Assembly: GCA_902363665.1 (NCBI GenBank)
Contig: CABJAW010000011.1
Coordinates: 1-64,000, forward strand
Origin: Lachnospiraceae bacterium
Lineage (GTDB): Bacteria; Bacillota; Clostridia; Lachnospirales; Lachnospiraceae
Length of the DNA stretch: 64,000 nt
Direction of reading: 5' to 3'
The notes under the pieces are model-generated. The model made no database searches. It saw only the letters and a program-made list of their open reading frames with translations, and had not been told where the DNA came from. Both the position numbers and the translations under genes were made by a program. Every line of letters starts with the position of its first letter. Positions within the stretch are counted from its first letter, which is position 1. Below are positions 1 through 8,221 of this stretch, piece after piece.

Positions 1-1
1 C

Positions 2-1137
2 CCGCTTCGCCAGACGCTGGGGATTTACCGTTCCGCTGTCTGTTATCTGACCGAAGTATATGGGAAAGCGTGGGAAGAGCTGTCTGTAATTCCGGATGCA
101 AAAAGGCGGTTTAATGTTGCAGAGCATCTGGTGCATACGACAAAAAAGAATTCCGCTTGTGTATGAAAACCATGCCATGCCAGTTTTTTTACCGCGGAGT
201 GATGTACCGGGAAGGGGAAGTGGGAAAAGATGAGGCATATCTGAAACTGTATGACGGCCATGACTGGAAATGGTTTCCGGTGCGGCTTTTGCATACAGAT
301 ATGGAATATCTCCGGAAGAACTGGTATGGGGAAAAGGCATCTGCCCCAACATTGGAGAAAAAGCACCGTAAATATTTCCTGCGTTTTTCTTATACGAAGG
401 AAGTAACACTTACAAAAACACCGGTAAAAAATCAGGTAGTCTGCAGCGTGGATCTGGGGATCAATACCGATGCGGTCTGTACTATTATGCGGCCAGACGG
501 AACTGTCCTGGGAAGAAAATTCATCAATTTCCCCAGTGAAAAAGACCGGATGTACCGTACACTGGGACGGATCCGAAAATTCCAGCGGGAACACGGCCCT
601 GCACAGGCAGGGGGAAGGTGGGCATATACGAAACGCCTGAACACAGAACTTGGCAGAAAAATCGCAGGGGCAGTTGCAGCATATGCAGAAGAAAACCATG
701 CTGACGTTATTGTATTCGAATATCTGGAAATGCAGGGGAAGATATCCGGAAAGAACAAACAGAAGCTGCACCTGTGGAGAAAGCGGGAGATCCAGAAAAG
801 ATGTGGACACCAGGCACACAGAAAAGGAATAAGGGTTTCAAGAGTCTGTGCGTGGAATACCAGCAGACTGGCGTATGATGGTTCTGGCCAGGTGCACCGT
901 GGCCCGAAAAACCATAGCCTTTGTACGTTTCAGACAGGAAAAAGATACAATTGTGACTTATCAGCAGCTTATAATATCGGTGCAAGATATTTTATAAGAG
1001 AACTTTTAAAACCCCTTCCGGCAACGGAAAGGTCTTTGCTGGAGGCAAAAGTCCCTTCGGTAAAGCGTAGAACCTCATGCGCTTATGCAGACTTAAGGGA
1101 ACTCCGTTTACAGATGGAAGTTTTAAAAGCAGCATAA
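2..1137 (+). pseudogene. TnpB-family (IS605 OrfB-like) nuclease remnant, 5' partial and disrupted
   Basis: TnpB proteins are RNA-guided nucleases carried by IS200/IS605-type elements. Frame 2 from the window edge to 166 reads as a TnpB N-terminal part (YRSAVCYLTEVYGKAWEEL, then EHLVHTTKKN) and then stops. Frame 1 from about 157 carries the rest: RuvC motifs VDLGIN, VIVFEYLE and NCDLSAAYNIGARYF. From memory of this Clostridia family, a helical segment (PSYLRR region) normally lies between the two parts, so a deletion plus frameshift is inferred. The usual CxxC zinc-ribbon pairs are not evident; CAWNTSRLAYDGSG stands there instead, which I recall as normal for this subfamily. The start of the gene is outside the window. 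The 326-residue downstream ORF might still be translated, but it lacks the N-terminal RNA-binding part, so activity is unlikely. Confidence 0.75.
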
Positions 1138-1306
1138 CTGCAGGCAGATATACAGCGGACTACCTGTGGTGTGGGGACCTGCCATATCTGGCAGGAAAAA
1201 GCGCATAACTGCGCACATCCTAAGTTACAGGCGTATCCGCCGATATTTAGTCTGACGCTTAAAGCGTCTGGAAGCACGTGACTTCAGTCATGTGAGGACT
1301 TCACTA
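1000..1306 (+). ncRNA. Candidate omega/reRNA region and right end of the TnpB element
   Basis: In TnpB elements the guide scaffold RNA overlaps the 3' end of tnpB and runs to the right end of the element. Here the noncoding stretch after the stop at 1137 contains several short inverted repeats and ends in a hairpin with arms CACGTGAC and GTCATGTG around TTCA (about 1275-1294), followed by AGGACTTCAC. This resembles the subterminal hairpin and terminal sequence typical of these IS right ends. Boundaries are approximate. Whether the RNA is made is unknown, because the protein gene is broken. Confidence 0.4.
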
Positions 1307-1352
1307 TGTAATTGGTTTGGCAGACAGGAGATACAAAATAATAGAGAAAAAA

Positions 1353-1409
1353 TTAATTGTCAACTTGAAAACGGAATGAGTTGACAATTAAGCGAAAGGA
1401 AAGTATAAT
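1353..1409 (+). promoter_or_regulatory. Candidate BirA operator overlapping a perfect sigma-A promoter for bioY
   Basis: A perfect 13-bp inverted repeat, TTAATTGTCAACT (1353-1365) and AGTTGACAATTAA (1379-1391), is separated by 13 bp. Its inner TTGTCAAC/GTTGACAA halves resemble the BirA operator of Firmicutes (TTGTnAACC, spacer, GGTTnACAA). The right arm supplies the -35 box TTGACA (1381-1386), with a 17-bp spacer to TATAAT (1404-1409), so a bound repressor would block polymerase. This fits biotin repression of a biotin transporter gene. The assignment to BirA is inferred from the motif and from the downstream gene. Confidence 0.75.
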
Positions 1410-1474
1410 ACAACTCGGAAACTATTCAGGTCGCCTGTATCGGTGTGTCCTGAAAGAAAACGAGGAGAGAAAAA

Positions 1475-2044
1475 ATGAGCGATATTACAGCAAAATCAAA
1501 TGCAAAAAGCGGCCTTACCGTCTCGCAGATCGCTGTGATCGGCGTGATGACGGCGGCTACATGCGTGCTTGCACCGCTGTCCCTTCCGATTGGACCGGTG
1601 CCGATCTCACTGACGAATCTGGTAATCTATTTTTCCCTGTACACCCTTGGAACGATGAAGGGAACGATCAGCTATCTGGTTTATCTGCTGCTCGGTCTTG
1701 TCGGACTTCCGGTATTTTCCGGCTTTACAAGCGGCCCTGGAAAGCTGTTTGGACCGACCGGCGGTTATCTGATCGGCTTTATTCCGATGGCGATCATCGC
1801 AGGCCTTGTGATTGACCGTTACATCAATAAGCGCATCGTATGTCTGCTTGGCATGATCGCAGGAACCGCAGTCTGCTATCTGTTCGGTACTGCATGGCTT
1901 GCATATCAGGCAAACATGGGCTTTCAGGCTGCACTGATGGCCGGCGTGATCCCGTTTATTGCGGGTGACCTGATCAAGATGGTGCTTGCGATGCTGATCG
2001 GACCGCAGATCAGAAGCCAGCTGAAGCGGGCAAATCTGTATTAA
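1475..2044 (+). CDS. bioY: BioY family biotin transporter (S component)
   Basis: This is the substrate-binding membrane subunit for biotin uptake, working alone or with the shared ECF energizing module. The 189-residue product has about six membrane segments. It shows the BioY hallmarks: an N-terminal helix with ATCVLAPLSLPIGPVPISLTN, the GLVGLPVFSGF loop, the GPTGGYLIGF motif and a C-terminal PFIAGDLIKMVLAMLI helix. Length matches the family. The ATG at 1475 follows a GAGGAGAG ribosome binding site. The gene is monocistronic, with its own promoter and operator upstream and a terminator downstream; no ECF ATPase genes are adjacent, so a group II (shared energizer) arrangement is likely. Its last codons are duplicated just downstream. 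Confidence 0.93.
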   Translation: MSDITAKSNAKSGLTVSQIAVIGVMTAATCVLAPLSLPIGPVPISLTNLVIYFSLYTLGTMKGTISYLVYLLLGLVGLPVFSGFTSGPGKLFGPTGGYLIGFIPMAIIAGLVIDRYINKRIVCLLGMIAGTAVCYLFGTAWLAYQANMGFQAALMAGVIPFIAGDLIKMVLAMLIGPQIRSQLKRANLY

Positions 2045-2099
2045 AGCGGATATTCGTAGCCAGCTGAAGCGGACGAATCTGTATTAAAACGGATATTCG
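2015..2099 (+). repeat. Tandem duplication of the bioY 3' end (two 42-bp copies, 43-bp period)
   Basis: Positions 2015-2056 (last codons of bioY, stop and the following CGGATATTCG) recur at 2058-2099 with three mismatches. The second copy lies outside the reading frame, so it has no coding role. It places two copies of the CGGATATTCG motif next to each other, the second continuing into the dispersed hairpin repeat. Confidence 0.85.
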
Positions 2100-2112
2100 C
2101 AATCCGCTTCGC
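2086..2112 (+). repeat. Dispersed intergenic hairpin repeat, copy 1 (degenerate left arm)
   Basis: ACGGATATTCGCAATCCGC followed by TTCGC matches the repeat family seen best at 29647-29675 (11-bp arms, 7-nt loop ATTCGCA). The left arm is partly eroded here. Confidence 0.6.
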
Positions 2113-2154
2113 TTACAAATAATCAATAATGACCCTCATGGTGTCATGACAGGA

Positions 2155-2200
2155 TTCCCCTTAGACAGACAAAGTGATCTGCTTAAGGGGAATTTTTTAT
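2155..2200 (+). terminator. Rho-independent terminator after bioY
   Basis: TTCCCCTTA (2155-2163) pairs with TAAGGGGAA (2184-2192), with further pairing inside the loop, and is followed directly by six T. Confidence 0.85.
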
Positions 2201-2216
2201 TCCTTTTTCACCCATG

Positions 2217-2245
2217 TTGTGATTTTTGGCAGATTGGATTATAAT
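2217..2245 (+). promoter_or_regulatory. Sigma-A promoter for the PHP phosphatase gene
   Basis: TTGTGA (2217-2222), 17-bp spacer, TATAAT (2240-2245); the transcript would start about 30 bp before the start codon at 2281. Confidence 0.65.
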
Positions 2246-2280
2246 TTTTACAGTTGATTTTACAAGAGGAGGATGAAAAA

Positions 2281-3057
2281 ATGATCGCAAATTATCATAC
2301 ACACACGTGGCGGTGTCACCATGCAAGCGGAACAGAGCGGGAATACGTGGAGGCAGCGATTCGCGGAGGACTGAAAATTCTGGGATTTTCGGATCATACG
2401 CCGCAGATTTACCCGGACGGCTATGTCAATCATACAAAAATGCTGCCGGATCAGCTGGAGGATTACGTAAACGTCATACTGGCACTCAAAAAGGAATACG
2501 AAAAGGACATCGAAATCCATCTGGGTCTGGAAGTAGAGTATTATCCGGCCTATTTTGATAAACTGCTGGCGCTGACTGCGCAGTATCCGATCGAATACTA
2601 TATTCTGGGACAGCACAACCTTGGAAATGAGATTGGTGATGTGATGGTATTTGCGCCGTTTTCCTCGGATGAGACGCTGCAGCGCTACTGTGACCAGGTG
2701 ATCGAGGCGATGGAGACCGGATGTTTTTCCTATGTGGCACATCCGGATGTGATTCACTATGTCGGCGATCCGCAGGTCTACGAGAAAAAGATGTATGCGA
2801 TCTGTGAGAAGGCGAAAGAGCTTTCCATTCCGCTCGAACTGAACTTCCTGGGACTCTGGGATCACAGACATTACCCGAACCCGGACTTCTTCCGCATGGC
2901 GGGGGAGGTCGGCTGTGATGTGATCTTTGGCAGCGATGCCCATCAGCCGGAACGCGTGTGGAATCCGGCAGCACTTGCGATGGCACAGGAAATGGTAAAG
3001 CAGTATGATTTACATGTCATTGAGACGCTGCCGCTTCGAAAGCCGGAGCGGCGATGA
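2281..3057 (+). CDS. PHP-domain histidinol-phosphatase family protein
   Basis: Histidinol phosphatases of the PHP family dephosphorylate L-histidinol phosphate in histidine synthesis, using a trinuclear metal site. The 258-residue product shows the metal ligands in order: YHTHTWRCHHA at the N-terminus, GFSDHTP, GLEVEYYP, GQHNL, VAHPDVI and GSDAHQPERV near the C-terminus. The start at 2281 is set by AGGAGG eight bases upstream. No other his genes lie nearby, so the true substrate could be a different phosphoester. The family assignment is firm; the exact substrate is inferred. Confidence 0.85.
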   Translation: MIANYHTHTWRCHHASGTEREYVEAAIRGGLKILGFSDHTPQIYPDGYVNHTKMLPDQLEDYVNVILALKKEYEKDIEIHLGLEVEYYPAYFDKLLALTAQYPIEYYILGQHNLGNEIGDVMVFAPFSSDETLQRYCDQVIEAMETGCFSYVAHPDVIHYVGDPQVYEKKMYAICEKAKELSIPLELNFLGLWDHRHYPNPDFFRMAGEVGCDVIFGSDAHQPERVWNPAALAMAQEMVKQYDLHVIETLPLRKPERR

Positions 3058-3099
3058 ACTGAGATTGCCTGAGAGGGAGAAAGCTGAGGTGTGGGGGAA

Positions 3100-3588
3100 A
3101 TGAAAAAGAAAAAAAGGGGAAAAATAGTATCAATTCCCTGTTTTTTGATGGTAGCAGTACCAAGCTTTGTACTCACGCTGTATGATAACGAAATGATTCA
3201 GCTGAAAGACGAAGAGCCGTGGTATGCTGCCTACACGATCATTATGATATTGGTCATTGTGATTTCTCTGTTTCAATGCGGATTGCGGGGAATCTGGATT
3301 GGACCGCTGCGGTTTGTGCTTGGTACTTTTATTGGTGCACTTGGCGCAGTTGGATGGATTTTATTGATAGGAGTTTTACTGGTGGTCGGAATGGCAGGAG
3401 GAGGCAGCAGAGGAGATACAACACTGCGGATCAATAAAGATGGAAGGCTGATTGAGATTTATCCGGCCGGATTGGATGGCAATGGAAATATGAGGTATCA
3501 GGATGCCGAGGGAGAAGACTACACCTCCGAGGAAGGCCGTGACGGCTACGTTTTTGACCGCCTGGGGTATTCTCACATGATTGTATAA
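3100..3588 (+). CDS. Small membrane protein of unknown function
   Basis: I do not recognise the family. The 162-residue product begins with a lysine-rich MKKKKRGK, has a first hydrophobic segment (about residues 9-27), two more long hydrophobic stretches (about 44-62 and 70-101) ending in a GMAGGGSRGD linker, and then a soluble acidic tail of about 55 residues (TTLRINKDGRLIEIYPAG, later YQDAEGEDYTSEEGRDG). The start at 3100 sits behind GTGGGGGAA; a GTG nine bases earlier is possible. It follows the PHP gene by about 40 bp and may be cotranscribed. Confidence 0.6.
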   Translation: MKKKKRGKIVSIPCFLMVAVPSFVLTLYDNEMIQLKDEEPWYAAYTIIMILVIVISLFQCGLRGIWIGPLRFVLGTFIGALGAVGWILLIGVLLVVGMAGGGSRGDTTLRINKDGRLIEIYPAGLDGNGNMRYQDAEGEDYTSEEGRDGYVFDRLGYSHMIV

Positions 3589-3709
3589 AAATGAAGATGT
3601 GAGACATTGTGAATCGGAATACGATTGTAACACATAGTACTGATTCATGGAGATAAAGTTGATATGTGTTTCATTACGTGCCTACCTGAATAGTCGTTTT
3701 TACAGCACA

Positions 3710-3832
3710 GCCCGCATGGAAGTTCCAGTGTCCACATGTCCGCGACAGATGTACGATTCCAGACGGATGAAATCCGTATGGAGCGCACATCTGTCAGAAG
3801 GACTAGGTGGACGCAGGAATTTCCATGCGGGC
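3710..3832. repeat. 123-bp near-symmetric palindrome (long bulged hairpin)
   Basis: In the 450-bp gap between two genes, GCCCGCATGGAA (3710-3721) pairs with TTCCATGCGGGC (3821-3832). GTCCAC pairs with GTGGAC, GACAGATGT with ACATCTGTC, and ACGGAT with ATCCGT around a GAA loop at 3769-3771. The whole is one long bulged hairpin centred near 3771. No T-run follows, so it is not a simple terminator. It could be a structured RNA or a small palindromic mobile repeat. I see no gene in it. Confidence 0.7.
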
Positions 3833-3885
3833 GTCCTGCTATCATTCGGTAATATAGCCTTCTGTTAATTTTCTGTGATAGGCGT

Positions 3886-3913
3886 TTCACATAAAAATAA
3901 TATATGCTATACT
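3886..3913 (+). promoter_or_regulatory. Candidate promoter of the exopolysaccharide operon
   Basis: TTCACA (3886-3891), 16-bp spacer, TATACT (3908-3913), in an A/T-rich stretch about 125 bp upstream of the first gene (4040). Confidence 0.5.
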
Positions 3914-4039
3914 AAAGATCGTGATGTTTTGGAAAAAAGGCTGCCGGTGAGGTATTATGTAACAGATGAAAAAGAGAAGAAAACCTTGTGGTAAGAGTCC
4001 TTATATTAGGCAGACAGATACTTGGATAAGGGAATAAAA

Positions 4040-5074
4040 ATGAGTACGACAGAAAAAGGAAAACAGGAAATTGATTTTGTCATCACCTGGGTGGATGGAA
4101 GTGATGACAGGTGGCAGAAAGAAAAACAGGAAACAAGGAAGCACCTTGGCATCGTGGCAGATGTAGACGACAGAAAAGAAAGATATCGGGACTGGGACAA
4201 TCTGCAGTACTGGTTCCGCGGCGTGGAAAAGTATGCCCCGTGGGTGAGAAAGATCCACTTTGTGACCTGGGGGCATCTGCCAAAGTGGCTGAATACGGAT
4301 CATCCAAAGCTTCGTGTCGTAAATCATGAGGACTTTATTCCGCGGGAGTATCGGCCGACCTTTAATTCGCATACAATCGAATGGAATCTGCATCGGATTC
4401 CGGATCTGGCAGAACAGTTTGTCTATTTTAACGATGATATGTTTCTGACGAATCAGGTTTATGAGGAAGATTTTTTTAAGAATGGAGAGCCAGTAGATAT
4501 GCTGGCATTGCAGCCTGATGTGGCAAATATCGATAATCCGGTCATGCCATATATCTATCTGAACAATACCATGGTGCTGGCAAAATATTTTGATAAATAC
4601 AGCAATATCAAAAAGCAGCCGGGAGCATACTTTCATATCGGATATCCGCCGATGTATTTCTTTTACAATATGCTGGAACTGGCATTTCCGAGGTTTACCG
4701 GATTTTATACGGTGCATGGCCCATCGCCTCTGTTAAAAGATACTTATCGGAAACTGTGGGACATGGAACCGGAACTGCTTGACCGGGTATGCTCCCATCC
4801 ATTTCGCCATAAAGATGATGTAAATCAGTATGTTCTGCGGGAATATCAGAAGCTGAGCGGGGAGTTTGTGCCGGAAAACGTGCGAAAATGGTGTGGATAT
4901 TATGATATAGAAGTGTATAATAAAAAGCTGGTAAAAGCGATCAGCAGACAGGAAAAGAAGATCGTCTGCATCAATGACAGCAATCATGAAATTGATTTTG
5001 AAAAGGTAAAGCACGAAGTGAACGCTGCCCTGGAACAGATCTTTCCAGAGAGATCGTCGTTTGAGCGAAAGTAG
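4040..5074 (+). CDS. Stealth-family capsule/exopolysaccharide phosphotransferase
   Basis: Stealth proteins transfer hexose-1-phosphate to growing polysaccharide chains. Conserved region 1 is IDFVITWVDGSDDRW (about residues 11-25). Region 2 follows with RDWDNLQYWFRGVEKYAPWVRKI, FVTWGHLPKWLN and the acidic FVYFNDDMFLTN. The C-terminal part carries the HGPSPLLKDTY and CSHPFRHKDDVNQ blocks. The 344-residue length is usual. The ATG at 4040 with AAGGGA upstream is preferred over a TTG at 4022. It is the first gene of a plus-strand operon that continues to 19029, which suggests that the product polymer carries phosphodiester-linked sugars in addition to a Pel-type backbone. Confidence 0.88.
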   Translation: MSTTEKGKQEIDFVITWVDGSDDRWQKEKQETRKHLGIVADVDDRKERYRDWDNLQYWFRGVEKYAPWVRKIHFVTWGHLPKWLNTDHPKLRVVNHEDFIPREYRPTFNSHTIEWNLHRIPDLAEQFVYFNDDMFLTNQVYEEDFFKNGEPVDMLALQPDVANIDNPVMPYIYLNNTMVLAKYFDKYSNIKKQPGAYFHIGYPPMYFFYNMLELAFPRFTGFYTVHGPSPLLKDTYRKLWDMEPELLDRVCSHPFRHKDDVNQYVLREYQKLSGEFVPENVRKWCGYYDIEVYNKKLVKAISRQEKKIVCINDSNHEIDFEKVKHEVNAALEQIFPERSSFERK

Positions 5075-5119
5075 TGAAGCAGCTTGCGGCTGTCCGCTTT
5101 GCCGCAGAAAGGAAAAAAG

Positions 5120-7309
5120 ATGAATATTCTGCTTATTGGCGGTTCCGGCAGACTGATGGACAGCATGATCCTGAAGCTGAGGAAGGAAGGACACAGAGTA
5201 TTTCTTCTGACGGGAGACAAATACCGCCATAATAAATATCAAAAAGTATTTGAAAGATATGATTTTTCCTATGACTGCGAAAATCTGGATGATATTCTGA
5301 ACAGTGTCAATGCAGATGTGACGATCCTTACAGGCGCATTTGATACGAATTATAACTGGAATGGGGAAGAACGGGAGACGGTTCACTTTATGTCTCACTT
5401 GGTCAATATTCTGGTGGCGTCATCCGTAGCAGGAAAAGGAAGGGTGATCTTTCTTTCCTCTGACGAAATATACAGCGGAAACTATGCAAATGATATAGAG
5501 GAGGACGAAGCTTTTTCCGGATCGGGGCAGAAAGCAGATACGCTGTCTCAGGCAGAAGAGATGTGCGAAAATTTCAGACTGAACCGGAATATGGACATTG
5601 TGGTACTGCGGCTGGATCATCTGTACGGCATTCCAAAAGAAAAAAAGAATGTCGATAACATTGTGTCGCGGATGTGCCTGGAATGTATGAAGGACGGACA
5701 TATCAAGGCGGAACTGGATCATACCTTTTCCGTGCTTGACGAGAAAGATGCAGTAGAATATATCTATCAGATCGTGAAGACGGGGCATCACAAATATGCA
5801 AAATACCATCTGTCCTCAAATGATATCGTCAGTGAAATGCAGCTGGCCGCTATGGTACAGAAAGAAATCGGAGGAGAGTCAAACCTGGTGGAGGTACCGG
5901 GTGGCAGCGGGCGCTGCGTGCTGTCGGGACGACGGTTTGAAGAAGAATTTGGCGTGCATGCTTTTGGAGATATCCAGAAGAATGTAAAGCGCATGACTGA
6001 CTATATGAAGAAGCATCAGGCGGTGTTTCTGAATGAAGACGAGCGGAAAGCACCGTGGTGGGAGAGAATGCTGGACAAATGGAAGTGGCTGATTACAGCA
6101 TTATTCCCGTTTTTTGAAAACATGGTTTGTTTCATTCCGTTTTTTATGATGAATAACCGGACAGTAGGAAGCCAGTATTTTGCCAATCTGGATCCTTTTT
6201 TGCTGTACGTGCTGCTGTTTGCCATTATCTATGGGCAGCAGCAGGCCACCTTTTCTGCTATTCTGGCTGTGGCCGGCTATATGTTCCGGCAGATGTATAC
6301 CAGAAGTGGTTTTGAGGTGCTGATCGATTACAATACCTATGTATGGATTGCCCAGCTGTTTATTCTGGGGCTGGTAGTCGGATATATGAGGGATCAGATC
6401 CGGACGATGAAGCTGGAACAGGCAGAACTGGAGGAACACTTAAGCCGCCAGATCGCAGATATCCGGGATATCAATCAGAGTAATGTCCGGGTGAAAACTG
6501 TCATGGAACAGCAGCTTGTGGATCACAGAGACAGCATCGGTAAAATCTACAGTATTACCGCAGGGCTGGAGCAGAGGATGCCGGATGAAGTTATATTCTA
6601 TGCGGTAGAGATGCTGGAAAAGCTGATGCAGACACAGGATGTGGCAATCTACAACGTGGTCAACAAAGATTATGCCCGTATTTTTTCGGCAAGTTCCGGG
6701 AAAGCCAGAAGCCTTGGCAATTCGATCCGTTATAAAGAGATGACGGAAATCTATGAAGACCTGTCAGAGCAGAAGGTGTATATCAATAAAACAATGGATG
6801 AGCGCTATCCGCTGATGGTCCGGGCAGTCTACGAAGGCGGTCAGATCCAGATGATGATCATGCTCTGGGGGCTTAGCTGGGAGAAAATGACACTGGGACA
6901 GGCCAACTTCCTTACCGTTGTCAGCTATCTGATCCAAAATGCGGTGCTGCGTTCCCAGAGATATATGCAGGCACTGGAAGAAAAGCGTTATACGCAGGGG
7001 TCAAGGCTTCTTGAGACAGATGCTTTTGAATCTCTGGTTCAGGCGTATATGGATGCGGAAAGAAAGAACCTGGTGGAATGTGTGCTGCTGAAGGTAAATG
7101 CTGCACAGGAGAATTATCTGGAGTGCGCGGAGCAGATGGCTTCGCATATGCGAGACAGCGACTATCTGGGACTGATGTCGGATGGAAGGATGTATTTACT
7201 CCTGACCAATACCACGAAAGAAAATGCGGATGTTGTGCAGGAACGATTTGAAAAGCTTGGTTATCAAACAGAAAATGTGGAGAAGATGGCGGTATGTCAC
7301 AAAGAATGA
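5120..7309 (+). CDS. pelD: PelD-like c-di-GMP receptor fused to an NAD-dependent epimerase domain
   Basis: PelD is the membrane c-di-GMP receptor that switches on Pel-type polysaccharide export. This 729-residue protein has an N-terminal SDR/epimerase-like domain (MNILLIGGSGRLM, about 1-300), three or four membrane segments (about 320-440), a coiled coil with EEHLSRQIADIRDINQ, a GAF-like domain (about 490-620) and a degenerate GGDEF domain. The last contains RDSD at about 678-681, which matches the RxxD c-di-GMP site of PelD. The epimerase part may supply the sugar nucleotide, as PelX does. I chose the ATG at 5120 (GGAAAAAAG upstream) rather than the TTG at 5084. The gene overlaps the next one by 16 bp. 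The PelD match rests on architecture and on pelF/pelG in the same operon. Confidence 0.78.
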   Translation: MNILLIGGSGRLMDSMILKLRKEGHRVFLLTGDKYRHNKYQKVFERYDFSYDCENLDDILNSVNADVTILTGAFDTNYNWNGEERETVHFMSHLVNILVASSVAGKGRVIFLSSDEIYSGNYANDIEEDEAFSGSGQKADTLSQAEEMCENFRLNRNMDIVVLRLDHLYGIPKEKKNVDNIVSRMCLECMKDGHIKAELDHTFSVLDEKDAVEYIYQIVKTGHHKYAKYHLSSNDIVSEMQLAAMVQKEIGGESNLVEVPGGSGRCVLSGRRFEEEFGVHAFGDIQKNVKRMTDYMKKHQAVFLNEDERKAPWWERMLDKWKWLITALFPFFENMVCFIPFFMMNNRTVGSQYFANLDPFLLYVLLFAIIYGQQQATFSAILAVAGYMFRQMYTRSGFEVLIDYNTYVWIAQLFILGLVVGYMRDQIRTMKLEQAELEEHLSRQIADIRDINQSNVRVKTVMEQQLVDHRDSIGKIYSITAGLEQRMPDEVIFYAVEMLEKLMQTQDVAIYNVVNKDYARIFSASSGKARSLGNSIRYKEMTEIYEDLSEQKVYINKTMDERYPLMVRAVYEGGQIQMMIMLWGLSWEKMTLGQANFLTVVSYLIQNAVLRSQRYMQALEEKRYTQGSRLLETDAFESLVQAYMDAERKNLVECVLLKVNAAQENYLECAEQMASHMRDSDYLGLMSDGRMYLLLTNTTKENADVVQERFEKLGYQTENVEKMAVCHKE

Positions 7310-8202
7310 GACTGTTTATTCTGATACTGATCATAAATCTTTGTACGGTCCTGATCTATCTGATCTGGAATCACATAAGAAGAAAAGAAAAGCTGGGGAG
7401 TGTCTGGATGAAAGCAGTGATGATGCTGCTGTGTCCGGTCATCGGCCCGACGTTTATTTTGCTTGCGTTCTTTTTCTATAAACTTTTTTCCTTCGGAGGA
7501 GTGGATCTGTCCGATGTTGTGTTCAGCAAGGATCATACAGAGAAATTTCTGCATCCGGACGAGGATGTGGAAAAAAATATGGTTTCGCTGGAAGAGGCGT
7601 TGGAGGTTTCGGACAGGAAAAGTCTCCGTACCTTAATGATGAATGTGATCCGGGGAGACTACCGGAAATCCCTGGCTTCGATTACACTGGCATTGAACAG
7701 TGAGGACTCGGAGACATCGCACTATGCAGCGTCCATCCTGCAGGATGTGCTGAATGATTTCCGAAGCGGCGTGCAGGAAAAATATCTGCTGTGCCAGGAA
7801 GAAAATGAACAGCAGACGGAGAACTGCATCCGGCTGGCAGAGTATATGAATCCAATCCTGGAACAGAAGATTCTCACGGATCTGGAACAGCATTCGATGG
7901 CAGAAAAAATGAAGGATGTACTGGAAACAGCCTGGCAGCTGGATAAAGGAAAGATCAGCAGTACCGTATACGAAGAAATCTGCTTACGTCTGCTGGAGAC
8001 AAAAGATTATGCAGCCTGTGAGGTATGGTGCGACCGGGCGATGGAACAGTATCCAAGAGTGTTGTCCAGCTATACCTGCAAACTGAAGCTGTATTTTTCA
8101 TGTGGTGAGAAGGAAAAATTTTTTCGGGTTATGAAAGAACTGAGGGAGCTTGATATTACGATCGATAATGAAACGTTGGAACTGATTCGAACATTTATGT
8201 AG
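7294..8202 (+). CDS. PelE-like membrane protein with TPR-like repeats
   Basis: PelE is a membrane and tetratricopeptide protein that works with PelD in the inner-membrane Pel complex. This 302-residue product has two N-terminal membrane helices (LFILILIINLCTVLIYLIW and VMMLLCPVIGPTFILLAFFF), a linker, then an all-helical region (about 110-300) with TPR-like pairs such as ETKDYAACEVWCDRAMEQYP. Position directly after pelD, with overlapping ends, matches the D-E order of known pel operons. Sequence similarity to PelE cannot be measured here, so the name is inferred from layout and topology. Confidence 0.65.
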   Translation: MSQRMRLFILILIINLCTVLIYLIWNHIRRKEKLGSVWMKAVMMLLCPVIGPTFILLAFFFYKLFSFGGVDLSDVVFSKDHTEKFLHPDEDVEKNMVSLEEALEVSDRKSLRTLMMNVIRGDYRKSLASITLALNSEDSETSHYAASILQDVLNDFRSGVQEKYLLCQEENEQQTENCIRLAEYMNPILEQKILTDLEQHSMAEKMKDVLETAWQLDKGKISSTVYEEICLRLLETKDYAACEVWCDRAMEQYPRVLSSYTCKLKLYFSCGEKEKFFRVMKELRELDITIDNETLELIRTFM

Positions 8203-8221
8203 AGCAAAGGAATGAGCAGAC

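Noticed and set aside
3055..3095. CTGAGA-type motif resembling a TPP riboswitch
   Set aside because: Only the short CTGAGA piece occurs; the second conserved half is missing and no thiamine gene follows.
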